DNA of 64,000 bases, from positions 1-64,000 of the forward strand of contig JAPYMA010000266.1 in the NCBI GenBank assembly GCA_035041965.1, written 5' to 3'. Of this stretch, positions 12,859 to 30,879 are shown in pieces (within the stretch, counting starts at the first letter, position 1; the number at the start of each line of letters is the position of its first letter). The notes under the pieces were generated by a model. It was not told the DNA's origin. It ran no database searches and saw only the letters and a list, made by a program, of their open reading frames with translations. The translations under genes and the position numbers were made by a program. The DNA is from Anisakis pegreffii (taxonomy: Eukaryota > Nematoda > Chromadorea > Rhabditida > Anisakidae).

Positions 12859-14201
12859 ATGGCGTCCGGTGGATTAGATGAATCAGTAAAGCAGTCGTTG
12901 AAGGCAATACCTCTAATGAAAACAAAGGCTGGACCGCGAGATGGTGATTTATGGATTCAGGTGATTCGGGTTCTATTTATTCGTCGTTTGCCTGCTTTGT
13001 AAATTTATAAATGGTAGACTGATTTTGTAAAATGCAAATTTTACAAAAAATTCATAGTGGGGCCTCGAGCAAGCCAGACAAAAATAGATAGCGTCTAACG
13101 GTCAAGCGAGAAAGATCGAAATTTAGCCTGTGGAACCTCAGCGTCTGATATAATTTGCAGTGGGAGTACACTGGTAATGAGTGAATGAATGCGGCAATTT
13201 TCAGAGGTTAAAAGAGGAGTTTGAGGCGTTGATAGCATTCATCAATAATAATAAAGCAACAGATACGGATTGGTTTCGTCTTGAAAGTAATAGTGATGGA
13301 ACGAAGTGGTTTGGAAAGTGTTGGTATTATCACAATATGCTGAGGTTTGCTGCTGGTTTATAACCCCATTTTGTTAAGTAGACCTTTTGTTGTCGATCGG
13401 AATTTATTCAGTGATTGTTATTCATATTGTTTGATAATAATCAGAATTTCTACAATTAGTTTTCGTAATTTTGTGGGTAATTGTCACTCAAAAGCGTTGA
13501 TATTGCTTACAATTAATGTGTTGTTTGGTAGGTGAATAAGAGTATTTGATCGGGTTTATGAAGAATGAATGCAAAAAATTATCGTCGTTTAGGTATGAAT
13601 TCGATGTGGAATTTGATATTCCAGTAACGTATCCTACAACCGCGCCCGAGATTGCTTTACCCGAATTGGATGGTAAAACGGCCAAAATGTATAGGTAATT
13701 GTTTGATTATTGTTTCTTTTAGTATTGACTTTTGTTTAAAGTCGTGTTTTATTGAACTCATACATGGTTCCTTAAAGCAAATCCCAGTATTTGAACGTTT
13801 AATTGTTTCATTGAACATGTATCTGTAGAATTAGAAAATTGAATGTGCGCTTATCTTTGAGAATTTCAAGGAGAATATCTTATCTTTGAGTTTCCATATT
13901 AAAATGAGATAATTCTATTCGAAATAAAACGGTTTTGCTTTCATTTTGTTCAGAATCGTTGTCACTTTCGAATTTGACAGTGAAGGAACTGATTGTACAT
14001 GTGAAGTTCGTTGTGTTTATAATAATAGCATATTTCAGAGGTGGAAAAATATGTTTATCAGACCATTTCAAACCGTTGTGGGCACGTAATGTGCCGAAGT
14101 TTGGTATTGCTCAAGCATTTTCGTTAGGGTTAGGACCGTGGCTGGCTGTTGAAATACCAGATCTGATCACGAGAGGAGTGATACAACCGAAATCGGGATA
14201 G
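12859..14201 (+). CDS. ufc-1: UFM1-conjugating enzyme UFC1
   Basis: UFC1 is the E2 enzyme of the UFMylation cascade: it takes UFM1 from UBA5 and, with the UFL1 ligase complex, passes it to targets such as ribosomal uL24 at the ER (family knowledge). Exons 12859-12960, 13205-13344, 13593-13694 and 14039-14201 join in phase to 168 residues, against 167 in human. Visible signatures are [67 protein letters not shown] (which spans the TAK motif), and [14 protein letters not shown]. The catalytic cysteine is the Cys in [10 protein letters not shown] (about residue 120). The C-terminus ends [13 protein letters not shown] followed by a short basic tail. Similarity is continuous over the whole protein, so the exon model is secure. 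No oddities. Confidence 0.97.
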
Positions 14202-16058
14202 TAGATTTGGATTTAGGGGAATGATGAATTGATTTGATTATAATTTTTGAATGGTTATCTGTGATTTGTATTACGGTTTGTTGATGAGTGAATGATAATG
14301 AGATATGGATAGTTTGATAGCAAAAGGAGATTTAATTTGCGCGATCAGAGAATACTTTATATTATTATTTGAAATTATGTCAGGAGATCAAACAATTTTA
14401 AGTTATTATCAGAAATACATTTCGTTGGGTACATGACCGAAAGGATACGATCGAGTGATTCTTTGAATATGATCAGAATCACATACGAGAAGATGGGTTC
14501 GACCAGACCAAGAGCATTAGCTGCTCTGTACAATAACGAGTTGTATTACTTATTGTTATTGTAGACCACTGAAGCAGATGAACAAAATGTTCGGCGTTCG
14601 GCTAACATCATTTTTGTGTGTATCAATAGGATTCTTCAAAAACGTTTCGTTTAATTCGAAAAAGTACTCCAATCGCAATTTGCTATCTTGTCAGTGTTGT
14701 TTGCTTGACTGTTTCAATTTTAATGAGTATGGATGAAATATTTGAAAAAGTATTTTCTAAAATAATTTCCTTCAAATGTTCAGGTTAACGGATGTGAAGA
14801 ATGTTTTAAATTTTTTTGATACATTTCATTTTTTATGTTTTGTGATGATATGAAATCTATTCCATTGTTCTGTTGCATTCTCTTTTATGCCTACAAGCAT
14901 GAACCACTGTAATTTTCTTTTTAACTTCAGTTCTTCTTTAATTGCGTTTGTGATCGCTTTTGCAAATATATTTCAGCATAACTATTGGTGGGTATTTATT
15001 TGAATTTTTCAAATTGTTATTCTTTTCGAAAAGTAATTGAACTTGTTTGTGATTACCTGATGCAGTTGATCGATTATATATCGAATGATATAAACGTTTC
15101 ACTCTGTGATGCATAAAATAAAATAATATACAACAATTCAGACGCTGATAAACGAGCAACGTATATTGATAAAGCAGTTGCTTGACTGAACTGTGCAATT
15201 CCTAAACAGTATCGATCTGTAACAATAATATTTGTTCTATCAATTCATACTGTCTGCATTCACAACGTCTTGATTATGTCGTTCATTTTGAGCGTTTCGT
15301 GCATTAACTGATACTATCGTGATGGATCGGTTCTTTCTGAGAATTTTGTTCGTTCGTATTCTCAACAGCGTAATGATAGACTTCGAAGGAAATAAGCCAT
15401 AATGACGATATAAAATAAGATTAGCTCGAGAGTGAGGACAGGACGTGCATGCGATACTGTGACAACTATTATTTATTGGTCTTACCGGGGACGGAAACGA
15501 CAAATAGGCAGAACTTGTTGCGTACTATTACCGATAGATTACTGACCAATACTATTAGTGTTGTCACGAGTGTTATCGTATTATCATTATCATGGTGTTA
15601 TTAAAACACTGAACAAACGGAGTCACTATCGTTTTCTGATGGCATATGATATTGTGTCCCTAAATCAGTGTGCGAAATGATTTTCGTGGTTTATGATAAA
15701 TGAATAACGATGATAACAATATCGGTGATGCTAATAGCAACACTAAAAACATTACTAGTTTAGCTGATAGGAATAATGGTCGCAGTTGTGTTGATGATGA
15801 TTACGGCATAGATATCCATCAATCCCACTAAGAGCAGTGATTTTCATAGTCGTACTAATAATGAGTAGTGCATAAAGCAAGATATGTTATTAGTTGTAAG
15901 TTGTGAAGATTGCACTGAAGTATAATGTTAGTTCGATTGGACACGATGGAATAATCATCGAATGCGTTCAGTGCGTAACGATGAACAACGTAACGAATGC
16001 ATTCAAGATTTATGCTTAACAAATTGACAAAAAAAAATTTCATTTCTCTATCTCTGCT
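14202..16058. other. Intergenic, no gene seen
   Basis: UFC1 3' flank and upstream region of the R3H gene. Frames on both strands overlap each other, lack good splice sites and have no recognisable domain. No RNA gene was seen. Confidence 0.5.
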
Positions 16059-16306
16059 CTTTTCAGTTAATGCACGTAAATATTTTGGTGTGCTCGTTTC
16101 TTGGTTGATGTTTAGTCGTTAATTTGCATCTATTCATAAGTAAATATGTTTATGCGTTGGTGGCATATGCACACAGAGCGTTTGTACGATAAAGGATTAT
16201 TCGTTCTTGTTTCCGAAGTGATGATCACCAATAGAAAATGATGTCCCTTTGAGTTTTTTGTTCGCGTGTATGTGTGACATTGATGTGTGTGTATATTTGT
16301 GCAATA
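16059..16306 (+). promoter_or_regulatory. Candidate acceptor and 5' UTR of the R3H gene
   Basis: TCTGCTCTTTTCAG ends at 16066. From it to the first usable ATG (16307, or 16343 in the same frame) there is no open coding frame, so it may mark the trans-splice site with a leader of about 240 nt. An unseen upstream coding exon cannot be excluded. Confidence 0.35.
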
Positions 16307-22201
<5,895 letters not shown>

Positions 22202-24777
22202 TGGAAAGTGTTCGTTGTGAAGGTATTGATGCATTAAACGATTCATATTTACTCATATCCTTTATTCAACGCTTATTGTCTGATGCACATCATTAACTCT
22301 GTGTGCATGCGTGAATGGTATTGTTAGCTGTTTTTGAGATTGATGACGATTGAAATCAGAGTGTTATAGCTGATGAGATGCAAAATCAGTTTTTGAACAG
22401 TTGAAACAGTTGAATGCAGAAATTTAATTGATTCGAGTTCTTTGATGTGTCATTTCATTCGCCTTTGCATTTCATCACTTATCACTGAATTAAGAGGTTA
22501 TTTGCTAAATTATTGAGGAGGAACTTTTTGAAGAAGTCCAGAAGTCATTCAAATCAAATCGCTAAACCATTTATGACAAAAAGTTACAAGTTCCATCGTT
22601 CTCATTGAATTTTGTTGCACCTACATTGCAACAATGTAGAAAAGTGTTTTAAAAGAGAATACGTGTTTTTAGCAAACGATATGATCGCATTGCACTGATG
22701 CTTGATTAAGTTGCTTTTTTGTTGTTGAATGAAATACGCGGTCGTTTCCTTAATAGAATTTATTGTTGTGCATTCAGATGTTTATTCATTGAAGCAATAC
22801 ATGCAATTTGTTGTTTTCGTCGTCTTTGACTAATACTCATCTTCCATTTTTTCTTTTGTTTCTGATGTACTTTTACAGAATATTTCTCGTTGTGTTACAG
22901 TTTCTCTTTTTTAATAATTTGGTTGGTTCATTTTTTTGTGTCATTTCTCTTTTCATAATTTCCGGTGTTTTTCTTTTGTTTTTGACTATTTTTGTTGGGT
23001 ATTACAAATTTGATTTTGTTTTGGTCATAATTTAGAGAATTTATTGATGGGGTAATGTTTTATTCGAATTTTATGAATTATCTCCTCAGCTGTTGTTTTG
23101 TATGCTATTTAAAGTTGAGTTGTTTTTCGTTATTTTATTGTTCATTGGGTATATATGAATTCAGAGATTATTGTTATAATATTATAGTGTAATATACGAA
23201 GAATCATATTCCTTTCAACGTTCTCATCTAATCGAATCTACTCAAAAAATGTTATCTTTCGGGTTTAGTGTATTGCATCACGCAGCTGATCAATCGGTAG
23301 CAAGCAGCAGCCCATGTCTCATTCTCACCCTGAATTCCATTCATTTTACGCAATTGCCCTACCATGCATTTATCCGAACCTGCATAATTCAGGATGAGCT
23401 TACTTGTATGATTGTATCAGTCCTGAGCTGATTGCAATCATTTTAGTGCTGTTTTCACCGTCATGAAACTTTTACTTGTAGATTATTTTGGTAGATATTA
23501 TGTGCATCTTGCTCGCAGCGATTACGTTGTGTAATATTAGCATTATGAATAGATAGCAGTAACAAGGATAATGATAACTATAAAAATGCCATTCCCATTT
23601 TTTGGTATTCTAATGAATTTGATTGGTTTACTGGTAGTAAAAGGTAATAGCAGTAGTGTTCTGAATATTTCTGATGAATTCGTGGTCAAATCGTTTAATC
23701 AGTCATCAAGAAAATATAGTGTCTGTTTTATTCAAGCAGCGGTGTATAATTGCTGAACGAAAGAATAGGATTAATTCAAACGCATTCCTTTCGAAAGCTC
23801 ATTCTTACAATTAGGTACTCCTTAAAAATCAAACTTTCTACTATCTCTACCAGAAATGTCCACCACTCCCATCTCCATCCTTAAACCTTCAATAGATACC
23901 CTCCGCAAAACAGGTTGCCACTGATAAGCTACTGATATCGTCAGAACATGTGCGAGAGAATATCACATTATATGATGATATACGAGTGTATTATTGTACT
24001 CATTATTGTTATTACTAATATGAGAATGTTGTTGTTATTTTCATGGCATTACTAGTCATATATCATTGTTGTTATTATTATTATTCCTTATGAATGCGGA
24101 TGGTCATAATTGTCGTTAGTCGTTGTTTTATTATAGATTGCTCAAAGGTTTTTTCTTCTCCTTTATTGCAAATTTCGGTGAATGTTTTTTACTTCTTCTC
24201 ATACATATGATTTATTCATTCATTTGATTGATTTATTATGATGTGTAATAAGACACTTTGTTTGGATTTTCATTGCAGTTTCTTTTCTTTTCTTTTTTCA
24301 AATCTCACAACATAAATCTGAATAATATAGTACGTAATAGAGTTGATTCATAATAACAATGTTAATAAACGAGCGATGTTGTTTATATGTGATAAAATAT
24401 ACATGTAATAATGTTATAATAATGAGAATATTCGAAGAGGATTAATAAAGATGAATCGATACCGTTTCCACAAAGAAACCATGAATAAACCAATTGTGTA
24501 TCGCAGTCAGATTTGATATTTTATGGCATCAAATGTCACTGGAACTGAGCTATTTTTTAAAGCTTATCTTAACGCATCGTTAAGATGATGATGCGTGGCT
24601 AGCGTGTAGTATATTTTATACGTTACGCATCATGAAGTGTTTTTTGAATTATTGTCATTTAATCGTTTGAATGAGTATAATAAATTAATGTCTTCAAATG
24701 AGTACTTATTGTTAATTTAGTCAGATTAACGAAACTTGCATGAAAGGTGTATTTTGTGGTAAACGCTTTTGAGAGTG
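22202..24777. other. Convergent intergenic region, no gene seen
   Basis: Lies between the R3H gene stop (+) and the stop of the unrecognised minus-strand gene, so it holds both 3' flanks. Open frames here are Phe/Leu/Ile-rich because of T-rich composition and have no supporting splice sites. A pyrimidine-rich stretch sits at about 23,820-23,900. Nothing functional was recognised. Confidence 0.5.
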
Positions 24778-25764
24778 TTAATCGAGCGACTTTTTGGATG
24801 TGCTGTGCGATCTCGAAAATAGCAAACAAGAAGTTTATCTCAAATTTTATTTTACTAACCGAATTCGTTGTGCTGAATCGTTGAAGGTGTTGTTGGGAAG
24901 TTGAATTGAGTTAGCTATATCAGAAGTACGAGCATAAGGGTGGCACGAAGCATTCAAAGAAGGTTGAAATGTGGTTGAAGATTTGCCTTGTTCCGATCGA
25001 ACTTCAAGATGTTCAAATGAAGAAAATATTGGATAAATGGAATAATTGGTGGAAAAATCATCATTCAAATTCAAAAGTCCCTTTGACTCAGGAAGTGAGC
25101 GGATGCAATCGCATCGTGGGAAGTATGAAAATGACAGGTTGTTCCGAGAATGCTGCATTTTCCTCGGGAACTGTACGCATCGTAAAAGGGTCGATGAAAG
25201 CATGTTCGATAATTAATTAACAGTCACCGAAAAGACTCGTTCGACAATTACCCATTCGGAGTGTTTTTCTTCCACCGTTCCAATGTTATCCGCCGCTTGG
25301 AATTCCTTCTGGAGAAAAAAAAAATCGTCAACGATCATTATTAGCTGCAGATTCGTACACAAAAAGATTACATTTGCGGGAGAACGATTCATGACTTTTG
25401 CAATGTGACAATGGTACGACAAATCGAATCTTTAACGCGAGCTTCTGACAACAATTTTAAGAATTCTATCGACTGAGCGCTTCAGTTATCACATATGACT
25501 TCCTTTTAGAACACACAAATTAGCATTTTCTGCGAGTCAATCAAAACCACAAAACCAAATCTGACGTTTCTTACAGTTGATTGAGAAAACAACCGTAAGG
25601 ATTATTTTCACGCCTAGATTATTCCTTGATATGAATGCGTTGCTTCGAATGGAACCCACCTGAGGGACGACGAAATAAGTTTCGGTGATTGAATCAACGT
25701 TTTGTGTTCTATCAAATATTTTCGTGCATTTATTTGACACACGTATGTCTAGTAAATTTGTCAT
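24778..25764 (-). CDS. Unrecognised protein, four-exon gene model
   Basis: I do not recognise this protein. Minus-strand exons in coding order are 25764-25660, 25308-25228, 25170-24860 and 24811-24778. All have GT/AG borders and phases agree, giving about 176 residues ending TSKKSLD and a stop. The N-terminal part (MTNLLDIRVSNK.., then EEKHSEWVIVERVFS) looks like a compact domain; the C-terminal 110 residues are polar, rich in Ser and Asn, with four Cys and no transmembrane segment. The start codon is only 46 nt from the start of the MAIP1-like gene on the opposite strand, so the two share a promoter region or their transcripts overlap. Support is phase consistency and reasonable splice sites; the first exon and true start are the least certain. 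Confidence 0.45.
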
Positions 25765-25789
25765 ATATCATCCAGTATTATTAATAATA

Positions 25790-25810
25790 AATTTTTTCAG
25801 TGATGTAACG
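25790..25810 (+). promoter_or_regulatory. Probable SL trans-splice acceptor of the MAIP1-like gene
   Basis: ATTTTTTCAG ends at 25800, 10 nt before the ATG at 25811. If used, the outron lies over the first exon of the minus-strand gene at 25660-25764, so this gene's primary transcript would run antisense to that exon. Confidence 0.55.
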
Positions 25811-28800
25811 ATGTTGAAACGTATTATTTCACGCAGTTATTGTAATTTTTATTATCATTATCACAATTATCACCGATTATCATTCAATATTCCTCTATCA
25901 GTGATTCGTTCAAGAAGGAATGCAACATCTATATGCGATCAAAGGGTACGTTTTGAGCTATTTAATTTGTTGAACAGTATGTTTTAATAAATATTTTGTA
26001 TCTTATTAGCTTTATCGAATATGATCATTTTCAGTACGAATCAACGAAATTCGCGGCAGAGGAGTTGAGGAATCGACAGTCGACATTTAGGTTATTACCA
26101 CATGAAAATCGTCTGATAATTCCATCATTTGATGTTCAGAAAAGGTTTGGTAACGTTCTGTCGGAATTTATCTATCAGCGATTCTTCGAAAAGGAATACA
26201 CGAAAGAAGGTCTTTTGAATGGTATCACTGAGGTGAGTTGTTTGATCGAGATCGTTTGATTTTTGAGTGTGTCGAATCACGCATCACTGATTACTAAATG
26301 AAATCCAGGCGCAGAATAACGAGAAAACTGTTTGGTGGGGTTGTTGCGGCTTTGGAGATGTCACCTTCGGCCGCTTTTTCTGCGGCACGAAGTTTTTGTA
26401 TACCATTGATCCGGGCTGTGCGTGTACAGCCTCGCTCATCGATTTGACGGATAAAATTACGAATACCGGAATTGACCGCAATCAGTTGCGATCTGAATGC
26501 AGTATCGGGATCGAATGAGGCCAGCCAGGCCTGAATATCGGCAAATTGAATAGCACCGAGAGCGTTGTTGAGTAGAGTAGCTTTTGCTTTGTGGATGTTC
26601 AAGTGATCGTGTGAATATACAGTTAGAAGGGACGAGAATGACAGAAATTGTGGAGATGGACGGAAGGATATGTGAACGAAGTGAAATGTGGATATGTAAC
26701 AAGATAAAAGGTCGATGGTTGGTAGAATGAGGAAATAACAGAAGGAAAATTTGATGCGCGAAAAGAATGATATGTTGAGTTGATACGGATTGATATGAAT
26801 AGCAGATAATATTGATCAAGCAGCAACAGCGAATGGCGATTTAACAAGAATTAAGTTCTGCGTGTAGTCATGATGAAAGCAAAAGATTATGGAATGTATA
26901 TGGAAAAGGATTTTTTGTTCGATTGCTGACGTGCTGCGCCCAGAAATCAGAATGAGGATTATGATGGTTATTGATAAATGCAAGGTGAACAGCGATATAG
27001 CAATAATGCAAAACAGGATGTCAATATGGTAATTGCAGAATGTTGTTTGGACTGGGAAGAATCTTGGTGTTGATATTCGAATAACTGTGTTCGATGGTAT
27101 CGGTTGATATTCGAATGGTACCGGTTGAAACCTTGACTCAGTATCGGAACACTTGGGATAGTTGATGAATAGCTATTCGAGCATACAGTGGAACTTGTCG
27201 CTAGTGTAGTGCATCGAACAATTGCAGGTTCGGGGTACCGAACTCTACTGCGTTCGGAATATGGATGGAGGGGGATTGCGAGGGTATGACTTAGACGCAC
27301 AAATCGTAAACAAAGTATCAATCGTATTCGATGCATTTTGGTGGAGTAGACGTGGTGCGTGGAGAGCTGACAAGAAATACGGCCTTTTGCGATGATCGCC
27401 ATATGATTCTGTGTTGATCAGCGGAAATGACTGCATTTCTCGTTAAGTTATCAGCACACACTGGACGCTGCTTAACCTTCAGCCTGCATCGAAAAAGCGC
27501 TTCTGCAGCTTGGCCTTAACGAAAATCAACGAGATTCCGTACGTTTCTTCTGGGTAAGAGATATAAACGCACCGATCAATGAAGTCAACTCGAAAGTGTA
27601 TCGATTCATGCGTCTGTCATTTTTAGCAGCGGCCCTGTCTCCATTTCTCCTTAACACTACCACACAGTATCGAGCTAAAAAACGAGATAAAGCAAAGCAA
27701 CTATGTCGCGACAACGTGTTGCTGACGGCTCAACAAAACACGGAGGAAATCAGTAAGCCGTAAACATATTCAAGGAATGCCGATTGAATGGGAAGGAATT
27801 TCGCTGTAACAACGTCGAAGTACTCAAAGCAATGCAAGAAAACAACCGTCAACTTCAACATCAGATTACGCTGCCAGATATTTTGTGGGATTTCATCGTT
27901 TAACTGGAGAAGCCGTTTCAATTTGTTCACCGCGAAACAAATCAACGCGACTTCTCTAACCAAGCGACGAATTTTGGCTTGCATAGCCACTTGGGACCCA
28001 CTTGGGAATTTTTCACCCGCAACGCTACGACTTAAACTGCTCACACGGGAACTTTGGAAAAAGTAATATGACTAGAATCAGTCACTCGATAGGGATGACA
28101 GAAGAAGGATTATGAAATATATTTATAAAAAAGGAGGTTGTTGTTCGATTGTTGACATGTAGTACACAAGAATCCGAGTAAGGATTATGATTATTACTGA
28201 TAAATATAAGGTGAACAATGGTAGAGAACGTTGACAACAGATATACAAAACGAGAAGTAAATATTATTATTATTGTAGAGTATTGTTTGGACTCGAGAAA
28301 ATTTTTTAATTGATATTTGAATAATTGTGTTAATTTTGTCGGTTGAAATCTCGGCTCAGTATCGAAACACGTAGGATAGTTAATGAATAATTTGAGCGTA
28401 CAGTGAAACTTGTCGCTACACAACAAGTATAGGTTCGGGATATCTTAGGATCGGTTTTGGGTTAGCAACTCCACTACGTTCCGAATAGGGATGGAACGAG
28501 GAGTGCGACGGTATGACTTAAACGCATAAATGGGCAACAAGAGCAATCACCTCATCAATTCAATGCATAACCATCACCATGACTAGCAATCGTCTTGCTA
28601 GTAATGATGATGGTTATGCATTGAATTGATCAGGCATGACTTACAGTTAGGAGAATGACATACGAAATGATTAATTCAATGCAAAAAGAAGCATCAAAAT
28701 GCAATTTGTAAGCAATTATAGAAAGATGCATAAGATTTGAATACATCTGTAAAAACGATGTGTACAGTTTTTCTTATTGTTAGAATTGACAAGAATTAAG

Positions 28801-30433
28801 ATAAAGCTGCAAACGACGATATAGGTGCAGATGTGAAGCACGTGGCATGATCCAACAACGTATTTCAGACATTTGAGCTTAGAATGCACTTGTACAAATG
28901 TTGTACGCTACAAGGTTGAGTAAATGACGAGCAAATTTGTATTGTTTATTATCAACACCAGAACGATTTAACGTACACAACTTGAAAGGGAAGAATGGCT
29001 ACGAAACGAAGAGCAATATCTCGAGATTCCGAAAGGCCATTTTGCTTTATCGTTTTTGCCTGTTCTGCAGACAATGCCAGTGAAGATAACGTTTGACGTT
29101 ATGCGTGAATCATATCTCGTTGACTCTTCTCGAGATATTCGTCAAGACATCGTGTGCTACCGCTGCACTGGCAGTGAAGCTTTCTTGATAGATAACGTGC
29201 AGAATGAATTGGAAAACCGATATGAGTTGATAAGTGATAATAAACAGGGGAAGGTGTTGTAATGATACTTATACGATAAAAAGTGATCATTTCAGTTTCA
29301 TTATTAATTGATGTTTCAAGCTATGAAACGTTGTTGATGGCGATCAGTAATTCAATTTTCAACAGTTTATACAAATTCTGCAGCAATTTTGTCTTGCGAT
29401 TGATTTACAGTGTTTACTATTGAAATTTCTGTATGCTAAAAAATACGATTATATTAATGGTTTCATTGATAACGAAAGGAAAACTTAAGGCAGCTGTATT
29501 ATGTGGTAAGTATATATCGGATGGGAATTGGGATCGATTAGGTGCAATAATGAGTCTGGATGAAGTGGATTACTTGAAAGAACGGTATGATTCATTGGAA
29601 GAAAGCGACAGAAGTAAACTGCGATTCTCGTTCGACGATGTCATTTGTACATTCTTACATTCGACTTTCATCACTGGAAAACGAATTTTTCGAGGTGAAT
29701 TTGGTTTTTTCCCAAAGTGAAATCCATTTCAAACTTCAGCTTTTTTTGGATATTCTCATTTATCAACAGTTGATGTCGATATATATCAATGTTTTGATTA
29801 TTAGAGTTTGGTTGAGTCTTCGCTGTATACCTGAATATTTCATGGTTTTGATAGTTTTGCTGAATCTCCGTTATCTAGATAAGTGATACTTTGAGACGAT
29901 TTTGTTCAATCACATACTGGCCAGTTGAATAATCGTTTGATCTATTGTATCGTTCACGATATCCAGTGAAGTCGCGAGTGTTAAACTATTTATTTGTACC
30001 AAAGATCCTCGCTTTTTAGTTTTAAATCGAAACGTTTTACAGTTTCAAAATCATCCAATCTAGCGTTTTATGCACTAGCCGTGCTCTACATTCGACTCGA
30101 TCGCAATTATCAGTTTGAGCAATCGCCCGCTCACATTTTAGATAATTGTCCACCAAACACTCTACTGATCTCTAATGTGACGTAAGTTCATCGAGTAGTT
30201 TGAATTTCAGTTAATCTCTTTCGTATCTGATTTCATTTTTCACTTTAATTTGACTTTGTATTGAAGCAAACAATGTGAAAAATCACGATGGTATATTTTC
30301 AAATTGTTCATCAAATTCATCGAATTCATTTCATTTATTCAAAAAATATTCCCGTTTCAGCATTTCACGACCACTCAATCCATTGGGAATTTGGAAAGTG
30401 ACGAAGATTAATTTCTTCGACTACACGAGATAA
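25811..30433 (+). CDS. MAIP1-like matrix AAA peptidase-interacting protein (mitochondrial)
   Basis: MAIP1 (human C2orf47) binds the m-AAA protease in the mitochondrial matrix and helps maturation of EMRE, the uniporter regulator (family knowledge). Exons 25811-25945, 26035-26232, 29490-29694, 30043-30181 and 30361-30433 join in phase to 249 residues. The first 45 residues are basic and hydroxylated without acids (MLKRIISRSYCNFYYHYHNY, then RSRRN), typical of a matrix presequence. The body matches the family: RLIIPSFDVQKRFGNVLSEF, YQRFFEKEYTKEGLLNGITE, KYISDGNWDRLGAIMSLDEV, YLKERYDSLEES, and a C-terminal segment with LAFYALAVLYIRLDR and PLGIWKVTKINFFDY. Human MAIP1 is longer mainly at the N-terminus. 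Exon 3 start was chosen at 29490 because it restores both phase and alignment length. Intron 2 (26233-29489) holds a retroelement remnant. The exon 3/4 joint is the weakest. Confidence 0.75.
26294..26602 (-). pseudogene. Unrecognised GC-richer open frame inside the MAIP1-like intron
   Basis: On the minus strand a frame of about 100 residues reads cleanly with balanced composition: ALGAIQFADIQAWLASFDPD, then RNFIRQIDERG and LRAAEKAAEGD, ending in a stop. Base composition is visibly richer in G and C than the flanking intron. There is no good ATG (the frame opens at a TTG) and no obvious domain. It lies next to a BEL/Pao remnant on the other strand and could be a piece of another mobile element. 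I cannot assign a function. Confidence 0.35.
26868..27323 (+). repeat. Left copy of a diverged direct repeat (LTR-like)
   Basis: About 455 bp that aligns along its length with 28093-28548 in the same orientation, with many substitutions and small gaps. Shared landmarks include TTGTTCGATTG.TGAC, GAGGATTATGAT, GTTGTTTGGACT, CTCAGTATCG.AACAC and GGTATGACTTA.ACGCA. The two copies bracket a BEL/Pao pol remnant, so they are probably decayed long terminal repeats. Boundaries are approximate. Confidence 0.7.
27485..28066 (+). pseudogene. Degenerate BEL/Pao retrotransposon reverse transcriptase fragment
   Basis: Two hallmark BEL/Pao pieces are visible. In frame 27485-27763 there is IEKALLQLGLNENQRDSVRF, then FFWVRDINAP and a YRFMRL..SPFLLNTTTQY motif before a stop. 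In 27788-28066 a second frame holds TKRRILACIATWDPLGNFSP and LTRELWK, the conserved block after the polymerase palm. Between them about 30 nt replaces the palm's YVDD region and the following thumb, and a third frame carries REFRCNN-like remains, so there is an internal deletion with frameshifts. Protease, RNase H and integrase were not seen. The copy is dead and sits in intron 2 of the MAIP1-like gene, same strand. Confidence 0.75.
28093..28548 (+). repeat. Right copy of the diverged direct repeat (LTR-like)
   Basis: Same-orientation partner of 26868-27323. The level of divergence implies an old insertion if these are LTRs. Its end at a shared CAATC word is followed at once by a long inverted repeat. 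Confidence 0.7.
28550..28634. repeat. Long near-perfect inverted repeat (hairpin)
   Basis: The left arm 28550-28589 pairs with the right arm 28595-28634 with three mismatches across about 40 nt and a 5-nt loop. It begins 1-2 nt after the right LTR-like repeat. No protein-coding frame is involved. It may be a foldback element, a hairpin RNA source, or a palindrome made during insertion or repair. Confidence 0.85.
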
Positions 30434-30879
30434 TTTTGGATGGCTTCTTGATAGTTCAAATACAATGATGTTTGTAATTTTATATTAGTTGATGGATTGA
30501 TTTAAAATAGTCGTAATGTTGTTTATTATTCTATTTGTTCTAACTGTTTACTGCTGATGTACATAGGATTGATTATATTTGAATTGTAGTTGTTCTTTGT
30601 TATGATAAATCTGTATTGGATAATATTCTTATTTCTTTATCAATTTCTTTATCAAGTTTCGTTGATATCTTGCGCAGTATGCTATTAGCATATTAATATC
30701 TCTTCATTTGTGACTCGTAGATATTCTTAGTTTGGTCGTAGAAGTGTTTCGTTTTATGGATTCGCATCTCTTAACGAAAACGAGAAGTTATCAGAGGTCA
30801 TTGTTGGGTAATGACGTATGTATTAATTTCCAAGATAATTCAGATTGATCATTATGTGAAGATGTTGATTATTTTTTAT

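Noticed and set aside
22808..23035. Very hydrophobic open frame
   Set aside because: Made almost wholly of Phe, Leu and Ile from T-rich DNA; looks like composition, not a membrane gene.
26968..27402. Long minus-strand open frame over the left LTR-like repeat
   Set aside because: The corresponding frame in the right repeat is also open, but both reflect low stop frequency on the pyrimidine-rich strand; similarity is that of the DNA repeat itself.
29056..29262. Open frame in the MAIP1-like intron
   Set aside because: Adding it as an exon breaks phase and lengthens a segment that already matches the family length.
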